Origin: Pomacea canaliculata | Lineage: Eukaryota > Mollusca > Gastropoda > Architaenioglossa > Ampullariidae | Direction: 5' to 3' | Assembly (NCBI RefSeq): GCF_003073045.1 | Contig: NC_037597.1 | Location: forward strand, 4,460,717 to 4,524,716 | Length of the DNA stretch: 64,000 nt | In this document: positions 12,801 through 25,356 of the stretch, in pieces | Position numbering within the stretch: position 1 is the first letter of the stretch | How the letters are laid out: every line of letters starts with the position of its first letter | The notes under the pieces: generated by a model | Databases searched by the model: none | Told to the model about the DNA's origin: nothing | Seen by the model: the letters and a program-made list of their open reading frames with translations, nothing else | Translations under genes and position numbers: made by a program

Positions 12801-15800
12801 CCTTGCTGGTCAGAGCAAGACGAGTGGTATCATATCCCATCAGCCCCAGCAAACAGCGTTGGAAGACATGCCACTCTGCCTGGGTCCCAATGCCACCTGG
12901 TGTGTTGCGCAAGGTGTACCATCGCCCAAGCAGCTGCAGAGCTACATCTTTTGGCAGCAGATGCTTGAGTGCTTTGAGACTCAGGTTTACTGCAGTTAGG
13001 AAGAGTGCACAACTGGCGCTTAGTCATATGAACCAAAAGCTGTCTTATAATTCCCCAATGAAAGTAACTGGCTAGAGTTATCAGAATTATTAAGTACTGT
13101 ATTTTATTTACCAACAGTGGCAAAAATTCATGAAATATTTAAAAAGGTTTAAGTTTCTTTCCACTTCTTCCCCTCTCCATGATTGGCATGGCATAAAACA
13201 CCAAAAAAAAACCAAACAAACCCTCTCCATGATGCTTAAAACCCCTTTTTCTCTTTAAAGCCTTCTTAACAAGTTACCCTAGAAACTCTAAATTTGCCAA
13301 GGCAATCCAACCTAGTTATTTAATACTGACACTTTTGTGTAGATTTGCAACTGTATTAATACAGATGTGAATTTTTACAAAGTTTTTGTGATATTTCAGT
13401 TTGCATCAGTAAACTTACTGCCTGGTGAAGTGCACATCTTAGGAAGAGTTGTTCTGTACAAATCACCATTAAGAAGTTCCTGAATCACACAAAAAAGTGT
13501 CTACAGCATAATATGGCCAGTATTTCTAAACTGGTTTTGTGTGGCTTCATGGCAAGCAATACAGATCTTTATATCGGAAAGCATCATTCTTGCAGATAGT
13601 TACTCTACATTTAGTTACTAATCAAAAGCCGATAATCTGACATCCCTGATGTTCAAAATGAGCCTATTAAATAGTGTTAATAATAATAATAGATCAGAGA
13701 TTGACCTGCTAAGCACTATATTGACTGAAAGTTCTATATTACAGTAATTGTCAGAAAAAAAGGAAAACATTCCAAAAAGAGCAAAAGCACCTGATGACAT
13801 TGCACATCACCACCTATAGCAATCAAAATGTACCATCAGAATATATTATGTGACTTTTGCCACACTATAAAATGAGAAAAACTAGCAATCTTTATACATT
13901 TCACCTGATGAAAAGCATATTTATATTAACTGTTAACATTAAATTAACAATTTCAAATGCTATAAAAGGGAGCAAAGTGTACTCTTGAGGGGGAAAAAAC
14001 TTATTTTTTGACAGTGTTTCTTAGAAATGGTGTTCATCACTTGAAACATTTTATACCATAACACTGAGGGGAAAAATCTTGACATCCAAAGTTCACTGCT
14101 CATTTGCAAAATATTTGACCAATATATGAGAATCTGGCAGATAAAATAAGGTCAAAAGCTACAAAGAACTATACATACCACACATATTTTGTTGCGAACG
14201 TTACTATGTAAGCTCTGTATCAAAGAGCTTCCATGTACACTGTCTCCTATGGAACCCTCTAAGTGTGAAGGAGTTCCTTCCAGTTGTTGGGGCACTGGAG
14301 ACAAGTGTGTCATCTGACAGGAAAACAGACCCAGTAAATAAATGAATGTACACAAAAGGTACCTTTCATAACATATAACTCCTTGAAAGATTTAGGACTA
14401 AAAACACTTAATACTCTACATCTCCCTAAATTGTCCAATGGGATAAATAAAGTTGTTATTTTATTCTGTTTTCTATATACAGCTCAAAATAGGCATGTGC
14501 TTGAAATAATTTCAAATTTATGTGCCATATAACTAGAGATTTATTTACTCTGTTTAATATCTTATGTCAAATTTAACAAAAAATGGAAGAAAGTATAATA
14601 ATGGCAATGTATATCATTTGTACAACATAACAATTTGGGAGATTAGGGGAAGGGCTTTACCCCCACACTGTACCTCTTCATCAAAACGAGCATCCACCGC
14701 ACTGGGTGGTCTGCTGGAGGTGAATATTTCCCCACGTGTGGGACTTCCCTGTGGTGTTGTGGCTCGTACCAGACTGAGTGAGTGGGACCCCAGTGGCAGG
14801 AGAGGGATGTGCAAATGACTGATCTACAGAGAAAGACATAAACATAGAGAGTTCATTGATATCTGACTCTTAACCTGGAGAGATGTTTTACTCAATGAAT
14901 AGTAAATATGGAAGCCCTCACCTTTGTTGTCCCTGTGTAAACAGTTATTAGGCCAGAGGTCTCCAAGACTACTATCAAGCCAATGGACTACAAATAAAAA
15001 AAATATTTGTAATCAGTAGGATTAAACAATCAAAGGGATAAACAAGCGATAAAATCATAAATAATGTGAAAACAATAATCCTCTTAACATTTGATAGTGT
15101 TCATCATATTGTGTACTTTTACTCAACAAGAATCTCAGAAATCTATATAAAGCAGGTGATCATCAAATGTTAATACTTATACCTTGACACAAATATCAAT
15201 CTATAAGTTAGCAAGCAAAGATATGCATATTCTTTTCATGAAAAGGTACACTCACACTAATCCTCACCGCACACTCACACATCCCATATCTATGTGCACA
15301 CTTGTGCATGTGTATGTGAATATGTGTGTGTGAGAGATAGACACTTTGTAAAGCCCTCCTACAATGTGTGCTTGTGCATCTTCGTGTATGTTTGTATATT
15401 TGTGTTAAATACTTTGAGCCCATCTTCAGTAGCAGGAAAATTTGCTGCTGTAAATAAACACTATTGTTTTTAATGAGTAAACCAATGTTGGCACCTCCAC
15501 TGGACAGGCATCACGTGCAGGGAGAATGGTGACAGTGCCAAAAATGAGCTGGCTCAGATCATTGCTCTCCTCAAACTTTACACATCTAGCAGAAAAATAA
15601 TAAACGGTCTTTTACAATTATGCAAATACATCATCCTGACAATAATTACATAGATTTCTGATTTCCATAATAAAGACTTTCTGATACTAAAATGTGGGAC
15701 ACATAGCAAGTACAATAGTGATAGTGAGCCCATGTAATAGTAGTTTAGCTAATTGACCTAAATGTTGTAAGGGAAATTAAGCTGCCACCATGGTCCATCT

Positions 15801-18800
15801 TCGATTAACAGAGTTTTCCAACATGAACCATCCTTTGCTAAAGCAGCAGGATTAAGGTATGTAGATAGGTCTACTCTAGGATGATTTCAAATGTTTTCAT
15901 GAACAGCTAGCACATAAAATGTTGCACAGTTTACTGTGTATACAGTGAACTTACAAGAAAAAATATTTCAGTAACAGCTCACCTCAACTGGTTTCTGTAG
16001 GGTACCATGAAGCAGAGATACCATTGCCCACAAAAGTCTTCAGACAAGAAAACCTTGGATGCCTTACCCAAATGACCATCTCTGAAATATAAAAGACAAT
16101 AAATTGTACACAAAACTACATGCACGTATTTACTCACTTATTTTTCGATTTCACTACATCCACACTCAAAAAGCTATCAAAGTATTTTAAACTTTTGGTA
16201 GTATTTTCCTCAGTGCAGTATTGTAGGCAAACACACCTGATAGGAGGAACTGGTTCTGTCCAAAGGTGCTCCAAACATATTTCAGGCTGGGGAGCAGCAG
16301 GTCCCTCCAAGTAGCTCTCATTATCCAAGAATGAGCTGTTACAAGAACTATTTGGAGTACGTGAATACAGGTTGTTCACAGACCGCACTTGTGGCGAAGG
16401 TGTGTGAAATCTGTAAAGTGCTGCCTCTGATGTTAACACAGGTGATTGTGAGCGACTGGAAGAAATATTCAAAGGTAAATGGCAAATACTGACAGTGCAA
16501 CATTAAAAAATAAGCCCAGTGACATGAACTGGCTAATGCTATGACCTAAAAAATGCAAATTATGATGGGAAATTAAAAAGTCTATTAACTGCAAATAATC
16601 ACCTAGAAGTGAAATGAGGCAAGACAGGACTGGAGCGTAAAAGACTGGTCGGAGAAAAAAGCTTCTCAGACAGATTGCGCATAGGGGAGAAGCTGGACGA
16701 TGGAGCCGAAATGCTGTTCAGCAAACGCGAGTGGCTGCTGTTGGAATGGTTGTGACCCAGCAGTGGTGTCAGATGTAGTAAGCTTGTATTCTCAAGACTG
16801 ACTACCACAGCTGAACATTCCTACAAGAAAAACAAACATTCCAACCACTTAAAAAGATGGTAAATGAAAAACCTAAATATTCACTTCCTCAGCAAATGTT
16901 ATATGACACATAATACAACCCCTGTACCTGCCATCAAAACTATACAAAGATAATACTTTGTAATATTCAGAAAATAGGGACACAAAACTGGAAAACAGCA
17001 AAAGACGACTGTTTTTAAGGCATACTAACAGGCATGGAAATATATACAATCTAATCTTCCCATATGGTCTATGGAAGACCATCCAAGATCTATTGACTCT
17101 TTACTTACATTTTGCAACATTTTTCTATAAGCCCCATACACCTAAAGTCAATAGACTGCCTACTTATTTACCAAAGACACACACAGATCAGAGGAGTGAT
17201 GCATAAATCCAGAGAAGGATTATCTTGCTGTGTTGTCCTCTCTGAAGTTCATGTTCACATATGCAAAATTCTCAGTAAGTTTAACTGACAAGACATGCTT
17301 GTGTTTTCAAATGGTATCATATACAATTTATAAGCTGACGTGTGAGAAATTTCGCCAAAAAACCAAAATCCATTATTGTAACAGTTCACATGTTCCATCA
17401 AGTGACACCATCCCAAAAACTTTTGTAGTGAGATTAAGCATAAGCTCTTTTTTTCAAGATCAATAATGCACGTTTCTCATTAAGTTAATCCACTTTAATG
17501 TGTTTTTAAAAAAAGCATAAAATATGAAATAATGATTTGAAAAGGATATTTCAAACATACCTCTGGTCGTGCCTTTCTGACTCTCCATGCGGAGTGGAGG
17601 CCTAACACAGTGTCGTAGATAAGAGCAAGAGATGGTTCATGTGCAGTGAAAAGGATATGCTGTGCACTGTCTGTCATGTAACTGAGCTTGGATCCACCTG
17701 GTCCTGTTAGGAAATTGCAAAAAGTGTGAAATGTTCCAAGTAAAATTCTTTGATGCCAGATGACCTGACAATTAGGAGCTTAACCCTTTGAGGACCGTAA
17801 GGATTGTACGCATATGATTTTAGTTATTCTGACATATTTAAGGGTAAAATGACCTGTAGATTCCAAAAATGTTTATTTGAAACTATATTCCTCATAGTTT
17901 TTGAGATACAGCATGGGACAAATATATCCCTATGGGCCACAAGGGAAAAGTGTCTTAAACAATGCAAGATATGGGTTTTATCAATATTTTTATCCGAATA
18001 GTGATCAAATGTTGTACTGTTGTTATGGAACATCAGAAATTATATGTCACTGTGATGTGAACAAAGATCCACTTAAGATGAGGGTTTGAAGGTCTTCAAG
18101 TTCGGGCAGGTCAGAAGTTACGTCAAATTCCATGTGGGGAAAAGGTAACAAGACTGGAGAGTTGGCCAAAAGCTTTAAAAGATCCTGATTTGATCACACA
18201 TACTACAGCTGGAGGTGCCTGAAGGTGGACAACAGCATCCCAGTATCCCTTAAACATAATTGGGAATCAGGCACTTCTTACAGAAAAGCCAAAGGAAGAA
18301 GTCAGCAATCTCAGGGAGTATGACAGAGATGCTATTGCAAGCACCAGAATGTGAACTCACCACTTCACTTAATACATCAGTAATGTAGAGGAATTTGCTG
18401 CATATGCAATGTCCATCTCATGGGATGGGATACCCTAAGCATACCCTCCACCTGTAAAGATTAGACTAGAGGCCATAGCAGGGCAAGAAACAGAGAGTAA
18501 AAAAACTGAGACAGTTACATCTCAGCAAATTTCCGATAAAAAATTTCAAGACAGACATGGGCTCATGGTGAGCCTAGGAGGCTTGATTATCAAGAGTGGA
18601 TGCACCTGAGTTGAAAGATAAACAATAATTTTAAGGTCTTTATAACTAACTTTCCTCATCATGATGCCTTAATAATATCTCAACAAACCTGAAGTTTTCA
18701 TTATAACTGGACACACATCATCAAGTGGATGAAAAAGACTGAATATTATTGTTTGATTAGGTGTATTCCTGCAAAAGAAAAAAAATTGATAAATTTATTC

Positions 18801-21800
18801 AGTAATAGATTTTTAACAGCAATAAAGGAAGTGAAATACTCATTATAAACACTTTTTATACCCAAAATAAGACTACTTACACACTTTGCTTCATATCGAT
18901 TGTAGTTGTTTCTGTATGCTGTGCACGACAAGAAGTATGTTTATGATATTTGTTTGCAAAATGTACTTTGTCTTGACTTACTTCTTGGGGGCAGCAAGCT
19001 CTGAAGGGGACAGAGCTCTTTGAAACAATAAGCCATTTTTGATGGGCCACGTCTGTGAAACCTAAAATAAATAAAACATTTAATGAACTAATTATCAATA
19101 ATTATCATAGACAACATAAGGCATAGAAAAATATACTGATGATTTTAATCTGCCTAGCATCAAAATACCAATTTTATGTTGTGGAAATCTTTAATACATG
19201 AAGGATGAGCTGGCTGAGTTTGACCAATCGGGAGCTCACTGCTGGAACTGAGTTAACTAATAGAATGAACACAAATTCATGTTATCTGGTACAGAACAAA
19301 GAAGAAACAAGGCATAAGGTCTACCAGCTAAAGAAGAAAAACAGATCAACACAGGACTTCAATTCAGGACTTCATTCTCACAAAAAGTACGTACTAAACC
19401 GAGAGGCTGAATATGACAACAACCTTTACCAAGCACAGACTGTGTATGTCTTTAGCAGTTCCAGTTCTGCTGTGCAGATGTGAAATGTGGACTCTACTTG
19501 TTGATACAGAGAACAGAATACAGCCATCTAAGACCAAGTGTCTGAGGAGGCTGCTCTGAATTACTTGCATGGAAGCAAAACCACTGAAGGCCACAAGGAA
19601 GAACCCCCTTCCCACAACAGTCAAGCAGCACAAGCTGGTCTGCTTCTGCCATGCACCCTGGCACAACACTCAGTCTAAGAACTTTCCTTTAGCATATCTT
19701 GAGTTGACACCAAGGTGGGAAGAGAAAGAACTTGCAAACATAATCAAATGGAATGATCGGTCATTGCAGAATTACGTGACAATCCTTGACAGCTGCTACC
19801 CCTGACAGCCAGTACCAGCAGACCATCATAACTATTTGTCCACTGTATTTGTGAACGAATGAATGATGGAAGACATTCCTAGTGCGCCAGAATACTGGTC
19901 AGGCTGGTTTGCACAATGTTATATGGAATCATTGAAGATATTTATTGCTTGTGGCCCAGAATATTGCTCAGATTGGTCTGCACAATGATATATGGAATCA
20001 TTGAAGGGGGGATGTAGATCTAAAAAAATAAAATTTAAGCACACAGCTTGAAGCACAAATGGAGAGCATTTGAGCAGCTGATAAAGTTAAATATCTGAGA
20101 TCGCCAATGAACAAAATTTTCTATGCAACAAAGTATCTCTTCTCTTTGACACTTTTTGACTGTTCTTGCATCCAATAAATGCTTTTTTTTTTTTTTTTAA
20201 ATCTGCATCAGCTAGGCAATGATGCCCACTGGGATTAATGAAGTTGGATATTATATTTTTGTGCACAATTAGTTGAATAATTAGTTCTAACCCTAAACAC
20301 AAAAGCGTTACCTGAAATGGAAGGACAGTGCTGTACTCTCCACCAGCATCTGTGAAGAAAGTCATAGAACTGGATTCCACAACACATATGCCATTTTGTG
20401 GTTCATCTGTCACCAAAAAAAAAAAAAAACTTCTACAACTACCTGACAGCAAGGACACATTGTGAGAGCTTTTTATATCTATGACATGAAACACTATTTA
20501 ACAGTTAACATATAGACCAAAGTGGTTATGTTGATAAACATCTCTGCATTTCCCTCGTAGAGCATGGGTGGCGGGGAGGAATTGGTGTTTTACACTAAGC
20601 CAGCAACTAAGGCTATATCACCGCAAGGCAGCCAGCCCTGTAAACAGATGCCACATGCAGAGAAAGAACAGCGTGCCCAAGACGAGAGCTGAACCCAGGA
20701 CAGCCAACCTTCACTGTATTGTGACAGGTGCTAACCATTGCACCAGAAAGTGAGCAAAATGTACATCACTACAGTCCCTGCATCATAGCAGGTATATATT
20801 TATGATAGGAATATAGATCAATGGTATACAGTATCTATTTACAACAATTTGATAAATTAAACCAAAATATGCTTTCTAAAGATGGTCATTATTCTCCATA
20901 AAGAATGATCACTTTTGCTACACATTCAACAGCTGTCTTTGAGCTTAAATCAGTTTTTGCATAGGCCTGCCACTGCTGTCATTAGGTCTGATCATAACAG
21001 CCAAACATAAGCATTCTAAACATGCCAAATATAAGTACTCTACACATGCCCAAACTTCTTTACACTGCTGATTTTTTTATGCTGACAAACGCTTGACTGG
21101 CGATGAATTTCCTTCACTGTGAAATAAAATAATGACATATACCAAGATACATCATATGCAGAACATGCAAATAAATAAGTGATATAGATAAGAAAATAAA
21201 AACTTTGAAACAGCAAACAAATAAGTAAAAAAAGAATGGATGAACAAACAAACAAACAAAAAAAAAACGAAAGAACAAGGAAAGAAAGGATCCACCAGTT
21301 ATACAGAAATTCTTTGAAGTTTCTCTCCTATTGCAGAAGTGTCAGTCTTGATGTGCTGAACATTTATCCAAAATGTACAACGCAAGACAAAAATCATGCT
21401 GAGAATGCACAAACCTTTACTTTGTGGTGCAGGTCCAATATCTGTTTTCGTATCGTTGTCAGGTAGCACAAATGTGGCCCACAAAACCTGAGTGTTTACA
21501 ACATATACAAATGTACATTCGACATCTTTAAGCATAAATGTGGCCAATAAAATATAAAACTTTTCAATTTGAATAAAATAAAAGTACTTCTCACATCTTT
21601 CAAGGACAAGTAGGATGTAGTTTTCTTGATGACTGGTAAGGCTCAGTACAAGATATTATTTCCAATGTGTTTGAATACTTCTATGCCATTTTGAGATTTA
21701 TGCCATGCACAGAAAAAACATTAAATTGCGATGTCATGAAATCCTTTATTAACATATACTCCAGCTCTTCCACTGGCAGAGGTTTTCATAACAGGCTGAC

Positions 21801-23130
21801 TTCTGTCCTGACTTCTGTATTGTTCTGTTTGTACTTGGTGATGTTTCAGTCATTAGAAACAATTTTGCCCCCACTAGTGCTCTAAGTGTCAGCAAAAGAT
21901 TACATCTTCTGCATTACTAAATGAATCACATTTTCACTTTGTGTCTAAATTGAATACTCTTCTATTCAAGGAAAAATTAATAACACCATGTAGAGTAAGC
22001 AAAGTTTGTTATTTTTTACTGTTTTGATTACTTATCAAGTTTTCATCAGCTACTACGATAGGTAATGTTGGCCATGACAAAGCCCAGATTACAGAATCTA
22101 CAGCAAGACAACCTGGACCCACACATAAACTGAGATTGTTTTTTACCTGAAGAACTGGTGAATCCATTGTAAATGTTTTGATAACTGATCTGACACCATC
22201 TTGGCCTGCTTTGCTCCATACCACAGTCAATCCACTGACATACAGTTCCTCATCTCGCCATTTGCTGGTCTTTTCCTCATTCTCTCCACTTTTGACTGTC
22301 TTTCCACCACCGCCAAAAAACAGCCACTGCTCTTTCTTGGTCAACACAGACAGTACTTTACTATTTGATTATTGTTAGTTTTTAGCCCACTTCTATAGTA
22401 CAAAATCTTAAAATCAATGCAAAAACGTACATTAAGTATACTGTCAACAATGTTTTTCTTGCTTTACTACCTGCTGGAATGTGTGGTGACTTTTGCAAAC
22501 TGAAATGCTAGTATTTGTCAGAAAGAATATTCTGGGTGTGTGTATATATATAAGCAGGTGTGATAAGGAATGATCACAAATAAAAATATGTTTTCTATAA
22601 GCTTGGAAAAAGTAGCAGATTAGCTGTCAAGAACCACAATCTTTATCACATGCACATATTGTATGTCAAATTAAAAACAAGCGCATTCAACCACAATATC
22701 TGGATAATGTTGAACATGTCTATTATAAATAGAGTGTGGCAGTGAGAGAGAGCTAGCTTAGTAAGACAGCGCTTATGAGTAGGCTGTTGGATCAGCTGGA
22801 CCAGGTCAGTTCTCTTGGTAGTTCTCTTGGACCAGGTAGTTCTCTTGGATGAAAAATTTTTAGAAACAATATGAAACTATAACTCCTGAAAGATTTGCCA
22901 TAGTAACAGAGTCTGCAAACAGACTTGCTCAAACATATAACGATTACAATACAAATATGGCTGCACCTTACCTTGCCTGCATCATGTAGCGAGATTTCAC
23001 GGAAGGACTTGAGAAGTGGGACACCATGATCAAAATGCTTTGAATTCTGCACCTGAAACTGCCCTGGATGGTGTCGCAAATATTCCCGCCCAAAAGGAGC
23101 AAAGTCCTGGGTATCACAGGCGGTTATCAT
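286..23130 (-). CDS. ANAPC1: ANAPC1, anaphase-promoting complex subunit 1 (5' two thirds; 37 coding exons placed)
   Basis: APC1 is the large scaffold subunit of the APC/C, the nuclear and cytosolic E3 ubiquitin ligase that drives mitotic exit. Translated exons match the family in order from the N-terminus (MITACDTQDFAPFGRE) through EELYVSGLTVVWSK, SNDLSQLIFGTVT and LLPPTSTELNIPHNVQVAA to GLVMWDTVVPSMEWVESNIP. Phase is kept across the junctions. Placed coding length is 4228 nt, about 1409 codons; vertebrate APC1 is about 1940 residues, so the 3' third lies beyond base 1. The ATG at 23130 is chosen because the human protein has a Met at the equivalent place and an in-frame TAG lies just upstream. 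A 5' non-coding exon probably ends at 23802. Oddities: one exon is out of frame by one base, and two or three introns use GC donors. Exon lists are in the three block entries. Confidence 0.95.
3950..4200. repeat. Dispersed repeat of the 'TATAGCGC' type
   Basis: The segment begins TTTATATAGCACACTTGTTC, continues with a CTCAATGTGCTGTACAC box, and runs into an A-rich, low-complexity stretch. This pattern (a TATAGCGC box followed by a CAAAGCGCTGTAC box) is widespread in invertebrate introns. Related boxes lie at 34687-34740 and 38340-38400. The element class is unknown to me. It is intronic in ANAPC1. Confidence 0.4.
5229..5282. repeat. Short tandem repeat, about 20-bp CATGCTTTATCTTTATCTT-like unit
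   Basis: CATGCTTTATC recurs three times within about 55 bp, with TTTATC sub-repeats between. It is intronic in ANAPC1 and no function is suggested. Confidence 0.7.
6960..7640. repeat. Probable dispersed repeat in an ANAPC1 intron
   Basis: The stretch includes GATGGGTTTTAAGTCCAG and GGCATTCCAAATACTGGG. This layout resembles a repeat family common in invertebrate introns (a 'fork-lift' arrangement of GTTTTAAG and a damaged tRNA-like part). A second diverged relative of its GAGCTTGTTGAGCAGGCA portion occurs at about 25830-25870. No coding potential was recognised. Confidence 0.35.
7765..13479 (-). CDS. ANAPC1: ANAPC1 coding exons 15-25: middle domain
   Basis: Exons: 13419-13479, 12802-12989, 12469-12543, 11975-12167, 10927-10997, 10634-10725, 9573-9721, 9167-9245, 8882-8926, 8370-8492, 7765-7895. 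Landmarks are LLPKDVALQLLGRWY, LMGYDTTRLALTSK, SMSPDMSAKRARPS, LLFQHCPAILLALHLVYE, FYSDLYCRDFPQLF and SLPLREAILRC, followed by the spliced junction SDWSEKEYNLIGRQDL, which matches the human motif SDWPEAVCLLIGRQDL without a gap. Exon 11975-12167 is 193 nt between two phase-0 junctions, so it carries one base too many or lacks two. The exon ends at 10634 (AG|GCAAGT) and 7765 (AG|GCAAGC) abut GC donors. Between exons 9167-9245 and 8882-8926 the protein lacks about 20 residues present in human APC1. Confidence 0.88.
14179..23130 (-). CDS. ANAPC1: ANAPC1 coding exons 1-14: N-terminal beta-propeller and Ser/Thr-Pro loop
   Basis: Exons, high to low coordinate: 22972-23130, 22147-22335, 21415-21487, 20312-20406, 18982-19061, 18689-18768, 17561-17703, 16603-16820, 16237-16455, 15983-16081, 15495-15585, 14922-14987, 14674-14823, 14179-14313. 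All start after AG and end before GT on the minus strand and join in phase. By family knowledge this is the WD40-like propeller of APC1. Landmarks are FSLFHPLDD, LALIYDTVLGLHSAW, EICLEHLWTEPVPP, SKVFLSEDFCGQWYLCF and GLITVYTGTTK. Exons 16603-16820 and 16237-16455 encode a Ser-rich insert with eight S/T-P sites, in the place of the vertebrate CDK1-regulated autoinhibitory loop. Introns carry a LINE remnant (19.4-19.8 kb) and a SINE (20.56-20.75 kb). Confidence 0.93.
19440..19745 (+). mobile_element. Decayed non-LTR retrotransposon (LINE) fragment, C-terminal RT-ORF region
   Basis: The plus-strand reading contains CEMWTLLVDTENRIQ, then KTKCLRRLL, a stop codon, and further on TTVKQHKLVCFCHAPWH. 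This resembles the common LINE ending (LYGCE-WTL..RIQ..CLR-LL, then LLATVKRRKLAWFGHV) in many invertebrate genomes. The in-frame TGA and poor flanking frame show an inactive relic. It lies antisense in an ANAPC1 intron. Family assignment is from memory; the clade cannot be fixed here. Confidence 0.6.
19887..20007. repeat. Two diverged tandem copies of a 69-bp unit
   Basis: CCAGAATACTGGTCAGGCTGG near 19887 recurs 69 bp later as CCAGAATATTGCTCAGATTGG, and both copies continue with GCACAATG-TATATGGAATCATTGAAG. It follows directly after the LINE remnant and may be its 3' untranslated part. It is intronic in ANAPC1. Confidence 0.7.
20565..20750 (-). repeat. tRNA-derived SINE with C-rich tail, copy 1
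   Basis: Read on the minus strand, the element starts with a diverged tRNA-like head (GTGCAATGGTTAGCACC). It has the shared body (CAATACAGTGAAGGTTGGCTG, then GTTTACAGGGCTGGCTGCC) and ends in GTAAAACACCAATTCCTCCCC. The same body occurs near 26.9, 32.5 and 36.5 kb. It sits in an ANAPC1 intron in the same orientation as the gene. Confidence 0.8.
22795..22850. repeat. Small tandem repeat of GGTAGTTCTCTTGGACCA
   Basis: Three near copies of AGTTCTCTTGG spaced by about 16-20 bp lie about 120 bp beyond the donor of the first ANAPC1 coding exon. They are intronic. Confidence 0.7.
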
Positions 23131-23802
23131 ATCATCTGGATCCAGGGTGGTAGAGAGTAATACCTAATAAATCAGGTCTCTACAGAATTAAAAAAAAAAG
23201 ATTACAGCATATAATAAGATATTTCTATGTAATAAGCATTAATGCTCAATGAGTAAGCTGTATTAAATACTAAGACTGATTGAAGTTGAACAATCTCAAA
23301 CTAGTAGTATTTGGTAAACAAGTACAACCAATCACTCTTGGTCAGATAAAATCTCTGTAACTGTCAACCAAGTTGGCGTATGATGCGTTTATATATGATG
23401 CGAATATAAATAATGAAAGCAATGTAGGGCATTTAAAAGTCTCTAACTCCCATAAATTCCAACAAGTACAACCAGTTATAATATTGTGCAAAGCACCTCT
23501 AGGTATGGTGCAGAAAATGAATATTCAATATAATGCAAAGTAAAAAGGGCTGGGCAAAGCTACATAAAGTTTAGTAAATCTTTGGAAAATCGGAGGGAAG
23601 TATTAATTTTTCATTCAATTTTGATACTACTATCCTACTGATCGAGTCGTTGACAATAACATATCACACAAAATAAATAATTACGTTGCGTGAATCAGAA
23701 ATGGTAAGCATTAGATTAAAACATGAACTAAATTCCAAAACTACTTAATAGCGTTAGTGAGAAAAAAAGCATTCCAATTTAAAGTGATTAAATTGCCCTA
23801 CC

Positions 23803-23900
23803 GACTGCAAAACTTGAGTATAGAAGACAAACCGCACGAACTTATCGCCTGCTTTCCGCGGCCATATTTCCCGCGAGTTTATGTCCCTTGCCAACCATTT
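23803..23900 (-). promoter_or_regulatory. Probable ANAPC1 5' non-coding exon and promoter, with a short upstream ORF
   Basis: On the minus strand a GC-richer patch (around 23840-23880, with CGCGG and CCCGCG) ends in a good donor, GTAGGG after 23802. The first coding exon has an acceptor after a T-rich tract near 23181, so an untranslated first exon joined to it is likely. The patch contains CGGCCATATTT, which resembles YY1 or SRF sites seen at housekeeping promoters. An ATG at 23865 opens an eight-codon ORF (MAAESRR, stop at 23842) that would be an upstream ORF if transcription starts upstream of it. The transcription start is not visible. Confidence 0.45.
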
Positions 23901-24339
23901 GTGAGATAACTGTGTCATCTGGCAGAGTGACTTCCCTTAGTCAGGGAGGTGGAATGGGTGTTTTCTCGTAAAGATGTTTGCAGTTGAGGAGACTTAACAG
24001 TTTATCATCAGTTGTTATTAATAGAGCATTTAATCATTATCGTCTAAATAGTAATACAATAAATGCCAGTTGGATGTCCTTTGTCTTTGCCGTACGAGCT
24101 TAGATTCTTCGACTCTCTCTAGAGTCGGAAATCAGATTGTGGTGACCAATTATAATTAGATGAAGAGGCGACATTGACAATTTGATTTATTTACAAGGGA
24201 TATGGAATATAAAAAAAATGTAGCTTTTCTAGATCCCTAAAGCACAGAAGAGTGTGTTAACTTGCAAGAATAGAACAACAACAAAACATGACCAAAACAA
24301 AAAACACTATGTCATGTGCGAAGGTAGTAGTTATTAAAG

Positions 24340-24420
24340 GGGAAGGGGGGGGGTCATTTCGCCCCACACCAAAAATCAATTCGTCCCAAGACAAAAAAAG
24401 TCAAATTTATTGACTCACAT
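24340..24420. repeat. Fragment of the 'CATTTCGTCCC' inverted-repeat element
   Basis: GTCATTTCGCCCCACACC, then AATTCGTCCCAAGACAAAA and AGTCAAATTTA, match one arm of the larger element at 46825-47570. Only one arm is seen. It lies between ANAPC1 and MRPL49. The rest of the intergenic stretch 23900-25120 shows nothing I recognise. Confidence 0.55.
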
Positions 24421-25356
24421 TTACATGTTTCTAGAGTCAGGAAGTATGTAACAAAATTCTTATGGTATGAATTCGTTATGAAAGTTTAATGCTACCCTGT
24501 TACTAGGTATGCCAATGATTGATAAGGCCTCAGCAAATAATCATGCCTTTTGGCACAAGTATTTCAGTAATTCCCGTGTTGAAAATTTAGAGTTAATTGG
24601 TAGGAATTGAGGAAGATTGTTCCACAGAATATTTCAAGCTCGAGGATATTTATGTTCATTATATCTATCTATTCCTCTTCGTGCATCAGGTTGCACATAA
24701 GGCCTCAACCAGAGTCCGCCACCGGTGTTCATGGTATATGAGGGTAGAAACCTCTAACGCTCTTTCAGTTTTAATAAAATATTTTTACAGCACTTCACAT
24801 TGATATTTTTGTGCGAGATGTTTTACTGGTATAATATCTTTGCATTACAAACAGAAAGTTCTGTTTAGTCATTCTAAAGTGTACGTGCACACACACATCT
24901 GATACATGAGGAGCATCACTAAACAGATAAGCTTTAAAAAATAACTATCTTTTCAATTTTTAGTGATCTTATGCACACTAATGCCCAGAAGTGCACCCAC
25001 ATCTACAATCATAAAGTAACTGGAAAACGGAGACTGGAATTGCAAGATGGGAACAGTGTTCTATCCCATTTACTAGACAGTTTTCTTACACACGTACTCA
25101 TCCTTACAAAACAAAGGAATTATGTTAACAATTTCAAACTTTATTTGATAAATGGTTTCTCTTTTTTTTTTTAATGAACTGTTATACTAAAAATGTGCAT
25201 AAGCAGGCAAATTAACACACATGTGCATTCAGATTTTTTACCAACAACTGTTCTGAAATAAAAAATAGAAGCATGACAATGGTGGAAGAAATTTCTAATT
25301 TATCTCCTAAATAAAATATAAACAAATGACTCTCAACAGCCACTTGTATACTCGTG

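Noticed and set aside
17778..18080. Possible piggyBac-like element starting TTAACCCTTTGAGG
   Set aside because: No matching inverted terminus or TTAA at a right end was found.
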